From positions 1 to 64,000 of the forward strand of contig JBNKWZ010000024.1 of NCBI GenBank assembly GCA_050300015.1: a DNA stretch of 64,000 nt, read 5' to 3'. The translations under genes were made by a program, and so were the position numbers. Below are positions 24,285 to 32,093 of this stretch, in pieces (position 1 is the stretch's first letter; each line of letters begins with the position of its first letter). Under the pieces are notes generated by a model that saw nothing but the letters and a program-made list of their open reading frames with translations, was not told the origin of the DNA and searched no databases. Source of the DNA: CAYZQH01 sp050300015 (GTDB lineage Bacteria > Pseudomonadota > Gammaproteobacteria > Pseudomonadales > Cellvibrionaceae).

Positions 24285-24839
24285 ATGCGTAAGCTACTGG
24301 TACTGACATTTATGGGTTTATTGACGGTGAATGATGCTATGTCTGAACCGTATGGAAAGAATGAAGACTTACTGTTTAGGAGCCGCGAAGCTGTCAAAAC
24401 TTTTCATCAAGCGCTTGGGGGCAAACTTAAAGCCGCGATGAAAGCGGGCGGGCCGGTTAAGTCGATTGAGGTTTGCAGTCAGGAGGCCCCGTTGATTGCG
24501 AGCAGGCTCAGTGAACAGTTTGGTCTCGATATCAAGCGAGTATCTAACAAGGTTCGAAACCCATTGGACACCCCGGATGAAGTGGATCAACAAGGGCTTG
24601 ACGTGCTCGAAAGTATGTTGAAGGAACAGAATTCGCCTCTGGAGACGGTCTTGACTGGACCGGATGGTCGCCAGCGTTACTACAAAGCCATTGTTATTCA
24701 GGCCCAATGTCTTGTTTGTCATGGCAAGAACGTTGATGCCAGCGTGTCAGCTGCACTGGATGCGCATTATCCGAATGACCAGGCAAAAGGTTATGAAATA
24801 GGGGACCTGCGTGGTGCATTTGTGGTGACGCACCCCTAA
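24285..24839 (+). CDS. periplasmic DUF3365 / Tll0287-like haem protein
   Basis: A 184-residue protein with a signal peptide (about 1-20) and a PAS-like Tll0287 domain. The domain has a single CLVCHG haem c motif near residues 142-147 and a preceding RYYKAIVIQAQ strand. The family (DUF3365) binds one haem c in a PAS-like fold and is proposed as a redox or gas sensor. GGGAGGCACGGAGTAAC precedes the ATG. It lies next to the sigma-54 regulator and cytochrome bd genes, so a role in respiratory sensing is plausible but unproven. Confidence 0.82.
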   Translation: MRKLLVLTFMGLLTVNDAMSEPYGKNEDLLFRSREAVKTFHQALGGKLKAAMKAGGPVKSIEVCSQEAPLIASRLSEQFGLDIKRVSNKVRNPLDTPDEVDQQGLDVLESMLKEQNSPLETVLTGPDGRQRYYKAIVIQAQCLVCHGKNVDASVSAALDAHYPNDQAKGYEIGDLRGAFVVTHP

Positions 24840-25046
24840 ATTAAAAAGCGGGGTCACCATAGGTTAACACTCAAACCATGCTGTTTTTTAGCAAGTGACT
24901 GAGCCCGTGTCGAAACCATTTTGGGTTTGTTTGCCGGTGCTGAGAGTTGCGGATGATTTTGGCCGAGCTTTCATTAAGCCCGCTGGGTTGATTTCGCACC
25001 AGGCAAATAACTGCAAATAGGTTGTGGGACCCAATTGGGTGTTCTT

Positions 25047-26312
25047 TTAAAGTCCGCTCAATTTTCGATACAAGGTTCTCTCGCTTACGCCCAGTGCTCG
25101 CGCCAGTTCCTTGTGGCTGCCTGGGTGCTGGCGTTGAACTTGTTTTAAATAGTCGTTTTCGACTTCCTGTAGCGGTCGAATCTTGCCGACTTTTTCCTCC
25201 GTGCTGATCGGGCTGTTGCTCAGGTGACGCAGGCCGATTTTATCGCCGTCGCAAAGCAAGATCGCACGCTCGATGATGTTACGGAGTTGTCGGATATTAC
25301 CTTCGAAACGTTGTTGGCTCAGCCATTTGAGGGCTTTCTTTTCGAAGGCGAGTTGGCGCTTCGGGCTGAGCTCCTGGAGGAGCCCTTGTGCGATAACCGG
25401 GATGTCATCGCTGCGTTGAGCCAGCGTCGGCAGGTAGACCGGGTAGGGGCTGATGCGAAAGAACAGATCTTTACGGAAGTGGCCTTCTTTAACCATCTCT
25501 TCCAGGTTCTGGTGGGTTGCGCAAATCAGGCGAAAATCGGCCTGTTTTTCCTCGACGCTCCCAACCGAACGGTAAGTTCCGGCTTCCAGCAGCCTAAGCA
25601 GTTTGACCTGCATGCCCATCGGAATGTCTCCCACTTCATCCAGAAACAGAGTGCCGCCCTGCGCCGCCCGCACCAGGCCAGGTTTCTTGTTGATCGCGCC
25701 GGTGAAGGCGCCTTTTTCGTGGCCGAACAGTTCGCTTTCAAATAGCGTTTCATTTAGGCCAGAACATTCGACGGTGACAAAAGGGCGATGACTGCGCAGG
25801 CTGTGGCTATGTAGGTAGCGCGCTGCCAGTTCCTTGCCTGTACCGGTCTCGCCCAGTAACAGCACGCTGATGTCACTGGGGGCGGCACGGTTGAGTAGGT
25901 CCAGTAAGCGGGTGAAGGGTTGGCTGAAGCCAAGCATGTTCTTGTCCTGCGTGCTATCAGGCAATACGGTGCGCATGATCTCGACAAAGTATTCCACTTC
26001 GCCACTCGCCTCGTCGGTGACTGGTGTCAATTCGACATCCACATGTTCCTTGCCGCTCTGTGTGTTGTGAATGTGCAATACGCGTTCACGTTGCTTGCTT
26101 TCTAGGCTTTGGCGCAGCGGGCACGCTTCGCCGGCTTCATCGCAGGGTTTTTGATACCCGTGTGATACCTGATAACAATAGTGACCTTTGGCCTCGGCCG
26201 AATAATGCTGCATATAAGCTTTATTCGATGCAACGATCTCATAGTGGCGGTTGAGCAGTATGGCCGGTTCGTCAATGGCATTGATGATGGCTTCGAATTG
26301 ATGCTCGTTCAT
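25047..26312 (-). CDS. sigma-54-dependent regulator with a cysteine-rich PAS domain
   Basis: A 421-residue protein: a PAS domain (1-115) carrying Cys46, His51, Cys57 and Cys64 in CYQVSHGYQKPCDEAGEACP, a likely redox or metal site; a AAA+ domain with Walker A GETGTGKE (154-161), the sigma-54 contact loop GAFTGA (201-206) and Walker B TLFLDE (221-226); and a Fis-type helix-turn-helix at the end (HKELARALGVSERTLYRKL). There is no receiver domain, so the signal is probably read directly by the PAS domain. It is divergent from cydPABX-ybgE, whose promoter is a consensus -24/-12 site, making it the likely activator of cytochrome bd. Confidence 0.9.
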   Translation of the reverse strand: MNEHQFEAIINAIDEPAILLNRHYEIVASNKAYMQHYSAEAKGHYCYQVSHGYQKPCDEAGEACPLRQSLESKQRERVLHIHNTQSGKEHVDVELTPVTDEASGEVEYFVEIMRTVLPDSTQDKNMLGFSQPFTRLLDLLNRAAPSDISVLLLGETGTGKELAARYLHSHSLRSHRPFVTVECSGLNETLFESELFGHEKGAFTGAINKKPGLVRAAQGGTLFLDEVGDIPMGMQVKLLRLLEAGTYRSVGSVEEKQADFRLICATHQNLEEMVKEGHFRKDLFFRISPYPVYLPTLAQRSDDIPVIAQGLLQELSPKRQLAFEKKALKWLSQQRFEGNIRQLRNIIERAILLCDGDKIGLRHLSNSPISTEEKVGKIRPLQEVENDYLKQVQRQHPGSHKELARALGVSERTLYRKLSGL

Positions 26313-26478
26313 GGCGGGCGATGTCTCTGTCCAGATTTCTAGGAATCATAACGTATTTGACGAAATAGTATGACGATACATGCCAATAATGGCGGTTAAT
26401 TATTGCGTTTGCATAAACTAAGGTCTATAAGTTATTGAAAAATATATAGATAAATGTTTCTTGTCCCTAGTGCATACC

Positions 26479-26493
26479 TGGCACTGACTTTGC
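26479..26493 (+). promoter_or_regulatory. sigma-54 (-24/-12) promoter of the cyd operon
   Basis: TGGCAC, five bases (TGACT), then TTGC: an exact match to the sigma-54 consensus TGGCACN5TTGC. It lies 115 bp upstream of cydP and faces it, with a sigma-54 enhancer-binding protein encoded divergently. The region 26345-26380, with TATTTGACGAAATAG and TATGACGATAC, could hold the activator sites. Confidence 0.8.
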
Positions 26494-26607
26494 GAGCTAC
26501 CGTAGTGCGAACCACCCGAACCACCATATATAGCTAGGGTAAATACATTGTTGTTTCGGATTGAGGTATGCCCTGCGGGTATGGCTAGCTAAAGAGATAC
26601 CAGTTTG

Positions 26608-26844
26608 ATGAAGCCGTTTTTTGAAATATTCACGGTGCTTTCGCACTCTTGGCGAGCGCATCCACTTGGCTGGGAGATATCCATAGTGCTGGCTTTCAAG
26701 CTGGTGATAATCATTGCGATCAAGGTTGCGTTCTTCTCTGAGCCGGTGGACCTCCAACACCAGGATCATCGGGTTGAGCGAGCTTTTGGTCTGGAAACCC
26801 GTGACAGCAAACCGTCACCCCAATTGTCTGAGGAGTCACTTTGA
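26608..26844 (+). CDS. cydP: small cytochrome bd subunit CydP
   Basis: A 78-residue protein with one transmembrane helix (about 23-43). The pattern GWEISIVLAFKLVIIIAIKV then AFFSEP matches the CydP family found ahead of cydAB in many gammaproteobacteria (REIxLxLxLKLxLL...FFSxP). The family helps assemble or stabilise cytochrome bd. The N-terminus (MKPFFEIFTVLSHSWRAHPL) is longer than usual. Its stop TGA overlaps the cydA ATG by one base, indicating translational coupling. The TTG at 26605 is an alternative start. Confidence 0.72.
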   Translation: MKPFFEIFTVLSHSWRAHPLGWEISIVLAFKLVIIIAIKVAFFSEPVDLQHQDHRVERAFGLETRDSKPSPQLSEESL

Positions 26845-28424
26845 TGGATGAAACCGTCGTCGATCTTTCGCGTCTGCAGTTTGCGATCACTGCATTTTAT
26901 CATTTCCTATTTGTACCATTGACGCTGGGGCTGGCCTTCATCCTGGCGATTATGGAGTCGGTATATGTGATGACCGGCAAGCAAGTTTACAAGGATATGG
27001 TTAAGTTCTGGGGCAAGCTTTTCGGTATCAATTTCGCGCTGGGCGTGACAACGGGGCTGACGATGGAGTTCCAGTTCGGCACCAACTGGGCCTATTACAG
27101 TCATTACGTCGGTGATGTGTTCGGTGCCCCTTTGGCAATCGAAGGTTTAATGGCTTTTTTTCTGGAGTCAACGTTTATCGGTCTGTTTTTTTTCGGTTGG
27201 GAGCGCTTGACGAAAGTACAGCATCTGATAGTGACCTGGCTGGTGGCGATTGGATCAAATCTGTCGGCCTTGTGGATATTGATCGCCAACGGTTGGATGC
27301 AAAACCCGGTCGGAGCGGAATTCAATATGGTTACCATGCGTATGGAAATGACCAGCTTTTCCGACCTGATATTCAACCCGGTGGCACAGGTTAAATTTGT
27401 ACATACGGTTTCGGCGGGTTATGTTACTGGGGCCATGTTTGTACTGGCGGTTTCGTCTTATTACCTACTAAAAAAAAGGGACCTACCGTTTGCTCGCCGT
27501 TCCTTTGCCATTGGCGCGAGCTTTGGGGTGGCCTCCATTTTGTCTGTCATTGTACTGGGTGATGAATCCGGCTATGAGTTGGGCGATGTCCAGAAAACCA
27601 AGCTGGCAGTGATTGAATCTGAGTGGGACACCCACGAAGCACCTGCTGCGTTTACTGTTTTCGGTTTTCCCGATGAAGAAAACATGAAAACCGACTACGC
27701 AATCAAAGTGCCGTATGCGTTGGGTTTGATTGCCACGCGCTCCATCAATGAAGAAGTTACCGGAATCAAGGATCTGATTGTTGAGCATGAAGCGCGGATT
27801 CGAAAGGGCATTATTGCTTACGATCTGTTGCAGAAAATGAAAAACGGCGAAATGACACAAACGAACAAGGCGGCTTTTAACGACGTAAAAAAAGATCTTG
27901 GTTATGGCCTTCTGCTGAAGAAATATACCGGCGAAGTCGTCGATGCGACTGAGGGGCAGATTAAAATGGCCGCGCGCGACACCATCCCGGCGGTTGCACC
28001 GATGTTCTGGACTTTCCGCGTTATGGTCGGCCTCGGTTTTCTGATGTTGTTTCTGATTGGTGCGGCATTTTATTACGCCAGTAAACACACGGCAGAACAT
28101 CAGACCTGGCTATTGAAGGCGCTGATGATCGCCTTGCCTGCGCCCTGGATTGCCAGCGAAATGGGCTGGTTTGTTGCCGAATTTGGTCGTCAGCCCTGGT
28201 CGATTGGTGAGGTGCTACCGACGGCTCTTTCTGTGTCCTCGCGCAGCGTGTCCGATTTATGGCTCAGCCTCGGAGGTTTTATTGTGTTTTACACTGGCCT
28301 ACTGATTGTGGAAATGTACCTGATGTTCCGTTTTGCTCGGCTTGGGCCGAGCAGCCTGAAAACCGGTCGTTATCATTTTGAAGCGCAAAGTGCCGAGTCC
28401 GGCTCGAATCAGTCACTGGCATAG
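26844..28424 (+). CDS. cydA: cytochrome bd quinol oxidase subunit I
   Basis: A 526-residue integral membrane protein that oxidises quinol and reduces O2 to water with haems b558, b595 and d. It starts LSRLQFAITAFYHFLFVPLT, with the N-terminal His that ligates a haem. It contains a long hydrophilic Q-loop (about 240-375, as in E. coli) and has the conserved EFGRQPWSIGEVLPT near residue 450. The length is close to E. coli CydA (522). AGGAG precedes the ATG. It is the main gene of a sigma-54-driven operon. Confidence 0.96.
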   Translation: MDETVVDLSRLQFAITAFYHFLFVPLTLGLAFILAIMESVYVMTGKQVYKDMVKFWGKLFGINFALGVTTGLTMEFQFGTNWAYYSHYVGDVFGAPLAIEGLMAFFLESTFIGLFFFGWERLTKVQHLIVTWLVAIGSNLSALWILIANGWMQNPVGAEFNMVTMRMEMTSFSDLIFNPVAQVKFVHTVSAGYVTGAMFVLAVSSYYLLKKRDLPFARRSFAIGASFGVASILSVIVLGDESGYELGDVQKTKLAVIESEWDTHEAPAAFTVFGFPDEENMKTDYAIKVPYALGLIATRSINEEVTGIKDLIVEHEARIRKGIIAYDLLQKMKNGEMTQTNKAAFNDVKKDLGYGLLLKKYTGEVVDATEGQIKMAARDTIPAVAPMFWTFRVMVGLGFLMLFLIGAAFYYASKHTAEHQTWLLKALMIALPAPWIASEMGWFVAEFGRQPWSIGEVLPTALSVSSRSVSDLWLSLGGFIVFYTGLLIVEMYLMFRFARLGPSSLKTGRYHFEAQSAESGSNQSLA

Positions 28425-28435
28425 GAGTAAAATAC

Positions 28436-29572
28436 ATGGACTATGAAACTTTGAAACTGATCTGGTGGGTGTTAATTGGTGTTTTGCTGATTGGTTTTGC
28501 CGTCACAGATGGCTTTGATATGGGTGTGATCAGCCTGCTCAAGATTGTTGGTAAAACCGATGATGAGCGGCGCGTCATGCTCAATACCGTCGGCCCGCAT
28601 TGGGACGGTAACCAGGTCTGGTTTATCACGGCCGGTGGTGCCATTTTTGCGGCGTGGCCGATTGTTTATTCGGTGGCTTTTAGCGGGTTGTACTGGGCTT
28701 TGTTATTGGTGTTGTTCGCGATGTTTTTTCGGCCAGTTGGTTTTGAGTATCGTTCAAAAATAGAAAGTGCCAAGTGGCGCAATATTTGGGATTGGCTTCT
28801 GACCATTGGTGGCGCGGTGCCTGCGCTGGTATTTGGCGTCGCTTTCGGCAACCTTTTTCTGGGTTTGCCGTTTACGCTGAACGCGTTAATGCAAACAACT
28901 TATCAGGGTGGTTTTTGGGGGCTCTTGACACCTTTTCCTTTACTTTGCGGTGTCGTCAGCCTTGCGATGCTCAGCATGCATGGCACGACATTTTTACAGA
29001 TGCGAACGGCAGAAGGCCTTTTGCATCGCGCCAGGAACTTCACTGTAATCACTTCAATCATGACTCTGGTGGCCTTTATGCTTGCTGGAGTTTGGATCGC
29101 CCTTGGCATTGATGGCTTTGCCATTCAGGGTGAGATTGCCAGTGGTGGAGTGATGACGCCTCTCGATAAATCAGTCGTTGTCGGTGCAGGCCTTTGGCTG
29201 TCCAATTACGCTCGTTACCCGATTACAATGTTGGCGCCTGTGCTGGGGTTTGTCGGATTGTTGATGACACTCCTGTGTACATTAAAAGGTAAGGCCGCGT
29301 GGGCTTTTGTCGGCTCATCACTGGCGATTACCGGAATCATCTGCACCGCCGGCTTCAGCCTGTTTCCCTTTGTTATGCCATCGAGTATTGACCCGGTGTT
29401 CAGTTTGACCATGTGGGATGTAGTATCGAGCAAGATGACACTTGGCATCATGTTTGCGGTGGCCATGATATTCGTCCCGATTGTGCTGTGCTATACCGCT
29501 TGGAGCTACTACAAAATGTGGGGTGTGATCCGGGCAGAACATATCCAAGCCAATCAGGTTGGCATGTATTAA
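28436..29572 (+). CDS. cydB: cytochrome bd quinol oxidase subunit II
   Basis: A 378-residue membrane protein, nearly the E. coli length (379), with nine or so helices. Signature segments are VTDGFDMGVISLL and GPHWDGNQVWFITAGGA near the N-terminus. It forms the CydAB heterodimer; subunit II carries no haem but is needed for activity. It starts 11 bp after cydA with AGGAG. The stop is 12 bp before the repeat copy 29584-29757. Confidence 0.96.
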   Translation: MDYETLKLIWWVLIGVLLIGFAVTDGFDMGVISLLKIVGKTDDERRVMLNTVGPHWDGNQVWFITAGGAIFAAWPIVYSVAFSGLYWALLLVLFAMFFRPVGFEYRSKIESAKWRNIWDWLLTIGGAVPALVFGVAFGNLFLGLPFTLNALMQTTYQGGFWGLLTPFPLLCGVVSLAMLSMHGTTFLQMRTAEGLLHRARNFTVITSIMTLVAFMLAGVWIALGIDGFAIQGEIASGGVMTPLDKSVVVGAGLWLSNYARYPITMLAPVLGFVGLLMTLLCTLKGKAAWAFVGSSLAITGIICTAGFSLFPFVMPSSIDPVFSLTMWDVVSSKMTLGIMFAVAMIFVPIVLCYTAWSYYKMWGVIRAEHIQANQVGMY

Positions 29573-29583
29573 TCAACGGCCAC

Positions 29584-29757
29584 CTATTAACCTGGCAATT
29601 TTTTATGTTGGGTTAATGCGGTACAAGGACGTGCCGCCATTGGCCGGAATGCCCAATGCAAGCCCTTAAAATACAAGGAAATTCACACATTTCTGCCAGT
29701 ATTTTATGGGCGCGCAATTCAATAGATAGGAGAACTATTGCATTGCCGGGTTAATAG
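29584..29757 (+). repeat. multi-hairpin interspersed repeat, reference copy, within the cyd operon
   Basis: A 174-bp element. Order: H1, TTAACCTGGCAAT with ATGTTGGGTTAA; H2, GCGGTACAAGG with CGTGCCGC; H3, CATTGGCC with GGCCAATG (here GCCCAATG); H4, GCCCTTAAAATAC with GTATTTTATGGGC around a conserved loop AAGGAAATTCACAC; H5, GCAATTCAATAGAT with CTATTGCATTGC; then GCCGGGTTAATAG, which also pairs with the left end CTATTAACC. It occupies the cydB-cydX gap without breaking either gene, so it is likely transcribed. No obvious target duplication. Family not recognised. Confidence 0.9.
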
Positions 29758-29778
29758 ACAGATTCAGGAGAATGAAAA

Positions 29779-29916
29779 ATGTGGTATTTCACGTGGATAC
29801 TTGGCGTATTACTGGCGTGCAGCTTTGGTATTATCAATGCGATGTGGTTGGAAGTTAGCGAAAATATGGATAGGGAGCCTAATGGTCCCACACCGGGCGT
29901 CAAAGACGTACAGTGA
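29779..29916 (+). CDS. cydX: cytochrome bd small subunit CydX
   Basis: A 45-residue single-helix protein starting MWYFTWILGVLLACSFGIIN, which is the CydX/YbgT signature (MWYFxWILGxxLAC). CydX binds CydA and stabilises the haem d site. AGGAG at 29766 precedes the ATG. The C-terminal tail is longer than the E. coli 37-residue protein. It is separated from cydB by the repeat element and overlaps the next start by four bases. Confidence 0.93.
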   Translation: MWYFTWILGVLLACSFGIINAMWLEVSENMDREPNGPTPGVKDVQ

Positions 29917-30221
29917 ATACACAATCCACTACCGAACAAACGGAAACCGAAAAGGACAGCGTAGCCGGCGGTTTTAGCCGTTTAATTTCTTTTGTACTGG
30001 CAATCGGTATGGCGCTGTTTGTTCTGCTCGGGCCACAGTTTCTGGCCAGAAGCCCGGAGCAAATTGACCACGGCTTATTGTCCTTTTCGATGTTAGGTTT
30101 GTGTCTGTTGTTTGTGCATGGCGTCGGTTTTAGCGTCAAGCATCCGCTTGCTCGGTTCTTGCTTAATCCCTGGATGCTTTGGCCGCTTAATATTGTGCTC
30201 TTAGTCTGGCAGTTGTTCTGA
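29913..30221 (+). CDS. ybgE: cyd operon protein YbgE
   Basis: A 102-residue protein with three hydrophobic segments (about 26-45, 58-78, 86-101). It matches the Cyd_oper_YbgE family by position and by features such as LLSFSMLGLCLLFVHGVGF and a C-terminal PWMLWPLNIVLL. The GTG start overlaps the cydX stop (GTGA). Role unknown; it is always linked with cydABX. Confidence 0.85.
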   Translation: MNTQSTTEQTETEKDSVAGGFSRLISFVLAIGMALFVLLGPQFLARSPEQIDHGLLSFSMLGLCLLFVHGVGFSVKHPLARFLLNPWMLWPLNIVLLVWQLF

Positions 30222-30280
30222 GGTTTCTATTGCTTCGGTTTTTGAGATTAGAGGCAGAGATAGGTTAGGATCAAAACCAA

Positions 30281-30313
30281 AATGCTTGAAGTCTGCTTCT
30301 GTCTTCAAGCATT
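30281..30313. terminator. hairpin between convergent genes
   Basis: Perfect 11-bp arms AATGCTTGAAG and CTTCAAGCATT with an 11-base loop. On the minus strand it is followed by TTTTGGTTTTG, so it probably ends the lipoprotein mRNA. It may also end the cyd operon. Confidence 0.6.
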
Positions 30314-30357
30314 CGGTGAACGTTACTAACAGCACCTGTTTAGCGAGATTAAAAACT

Positions 30358-32004
30358 CTACCAATCCAGGCGTAAGTCAAAAGGCTGAACCTTATCGTCT
30401 GGAAGTGTTTCGGTGGTGTCATCCACTGATTGATAGACGTTAACTGCGGGTGCTAGGTTTGCATCGCGACCATGGATAAAATCCTGGTCCTGAACAATCG
30501 TGTAGTAGGCTTTATTCAGTGCCAGCGCGCGCTCGGGTGATGGTGTGATCAGTGTATAGATATCGGCATCGGTGACCTTATCAGCTAGGACATTGCCATC
30601 AGTATCAAACCATCGAGCAAGCATTTCGGTATTTTGGCGAAACTCGTCGCCACCGCCCACCTGCTCTAGATATTGCAAAAACTCCCCGGTATTTTCACCG
30701 CGGGTGGGGCTGTCTGGCATGCCGCGGTAATCAATGTAACCCCAGCCCATGGCGCCATCCATTTTACGTGCAAAAGCAAAAGTCTGATCGATGGTGGTGC
30801 CAATGGTGCTATGGCACCCCATGCAAAATAAGGTCTCCTCTTTGTTTTGCAGCCGCAGATGACCTTCTTTTGCCTCGATGAAGCCGTTTAGCTGCCAACC
30901 AAAATCGTTGGCGCTACCGCGCTCTTGCCGGTAGACATAATTTGGTAGGTTCTCATCGATTTTTTCTTGGTGCTCGTTGCCATAAGCTGATAGCAAGCTC
31001 GCTTGGTTCAGAAATTTTATTTTCTTCATGTAGCGCACTTCTTTCATGCGCGGAGGAATAACGGTTTCGCCATGTTCGTTTATGCCAATGTAGCGCACGG
31101 TGTGTAAAAACTCTGTGCCGAGTGGATAGAGCATGTCGCTTAACATGATGTTATCCGCATCGCCAACATAATTGAGTTGTCGGTTTATTTCTGTCACCGA
31201 AGACAGAACGCCATCATTGTTTAAGTCGGCACAGACTGCGTTTTCATCAATCTCTGGCACGGTTAAGGTGTCCAGGTCTTTAATGGCCATCTCGACTAAG
31301 GATAAGTTGGCGAGATACACATCGCGTGAGTAGCTGAGGCTGGCACAGCTGGCCTTAGAAAACGCTTCGGGCAAGCGGATCATCACGTCATCGGTTGAGC
31401 CGTTGGTGGGCCAGAACGTGCTGGGCAAGGGCTTGTAGTTGAAAGCGACCCAACGGCTGCCATCTCGTGCGATGCCGTCCTGATCAAAGGCTTCAGCCCC
31501 TTGTTGCAAATTATGCAATTTAGGAATGGGGCCTTGCCAGTCGTCCATGGCTTCGAGTTGTTTGATCAATACAGAGTAATTGTCGGCATTGATGTAATCC
31601 ATAATAAAATCATCGCTGATTGCGTTAATACGATCACGACGGTCTTCAAATAAATTTTGCCAGCGATTTGTCAAACCGAAATCGGAAAAAGCATATTCCT
31701 GTTGCAGGTTTCCATCTTCCATAGCGTTTGGCCGGTCATCAAAGCCATAGTTCTGATGACACACTTGGCAGGGGTTATAGCGACCTTCGTGCTTGGTGTA
31801 ACACTGAGGCGGAATAACGCCTTCGGCGTTGTAGGTCGTTACACTCTGCGCCATGCGAATCTCGCCTGGCTTAACCTGTGAGGCGCTAACGGGTGCCGGG
31901 TTTTCGGGCTGGGCTTTGGAGGAGGTTGGCTTCTCATCGCTATTACAAGCGCACAGCAAGCCTGAGCCAGCGAGAAGAAAAAGAGCAAGGGAATAAGCTT
32001 TCAT
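30358..32004 (-). CDS. dihaem c-type lipoprotein
   Basis: A 548-residue protein with an N-terminal lipoprotein signal (LLCAC near 16-20) and two haem c motifs, CQVCH at 79-83 and CMGCH near 393. Between them is a 300-residue region that I cannot assign, with acidic Ca-site-like segments (VCADLNNDGVLSSV). It is downstream of the PhoX-like gene on the same strand (89 bp gap) and probably cotranscribed. It would carry electrons at the outer membrane or periplasm; its partner is unknown. Confidence 0.72.
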   Translation of the reverse strand: MKAYSLALFLLAGSGLLCACNSDEKPTSSKAQPENPAPVSASQVKPGEIRMAQSVTTYNAEGVIPPQCYTKHEGRYNPCQVCHQNYGFDDRPNAMEDGNLQQEYAFSDFGLTNRWQNLFEDRRDRINAISDDFIMDYINADNYSVLIKQLEAMDDWQGPIPKLHNLQQGAEAFDQDGIARDGSRWVAFNYKPLPSTFWPTNGSTDDVMIRLPEAFSKASCASLSYSRDVYLANLSLVEMAIKDLDTLTVPEIDENAVCADLNNDGVLSSVTEINRQLNYVGDADNIMLSDMLYPLGTEFLHTVRYIGINEHGETVIPPRMKEVRYMKKIKFLNQASLLSAYGNEHQEKIDENLPNYVYRQERGSANDFGWQLNGFIEAKEGHLRLQNKEETLFCMGCHSTIGTTIDQTFAFARKMDGAMGWGYIDYRGMPDSPTRGENTGEFLQYLEQVGGGDEFRQNTEMLARWFDTDGNVLADKVTDADIYTLITPSPERALALNKAYYTIVQDQDFIHGRDANLAPAVNVYQSVDDTTETLPDDKVQPFDLRLDW

Positions 32005-32093
32005 AGTGAATTACTTTAGTCATGCAAAAAAACAGGCAGAGCCAGAGCTCTGCCATTTCAAAGTGCTATTGAATGACCTGCGAATAAGCAGAG

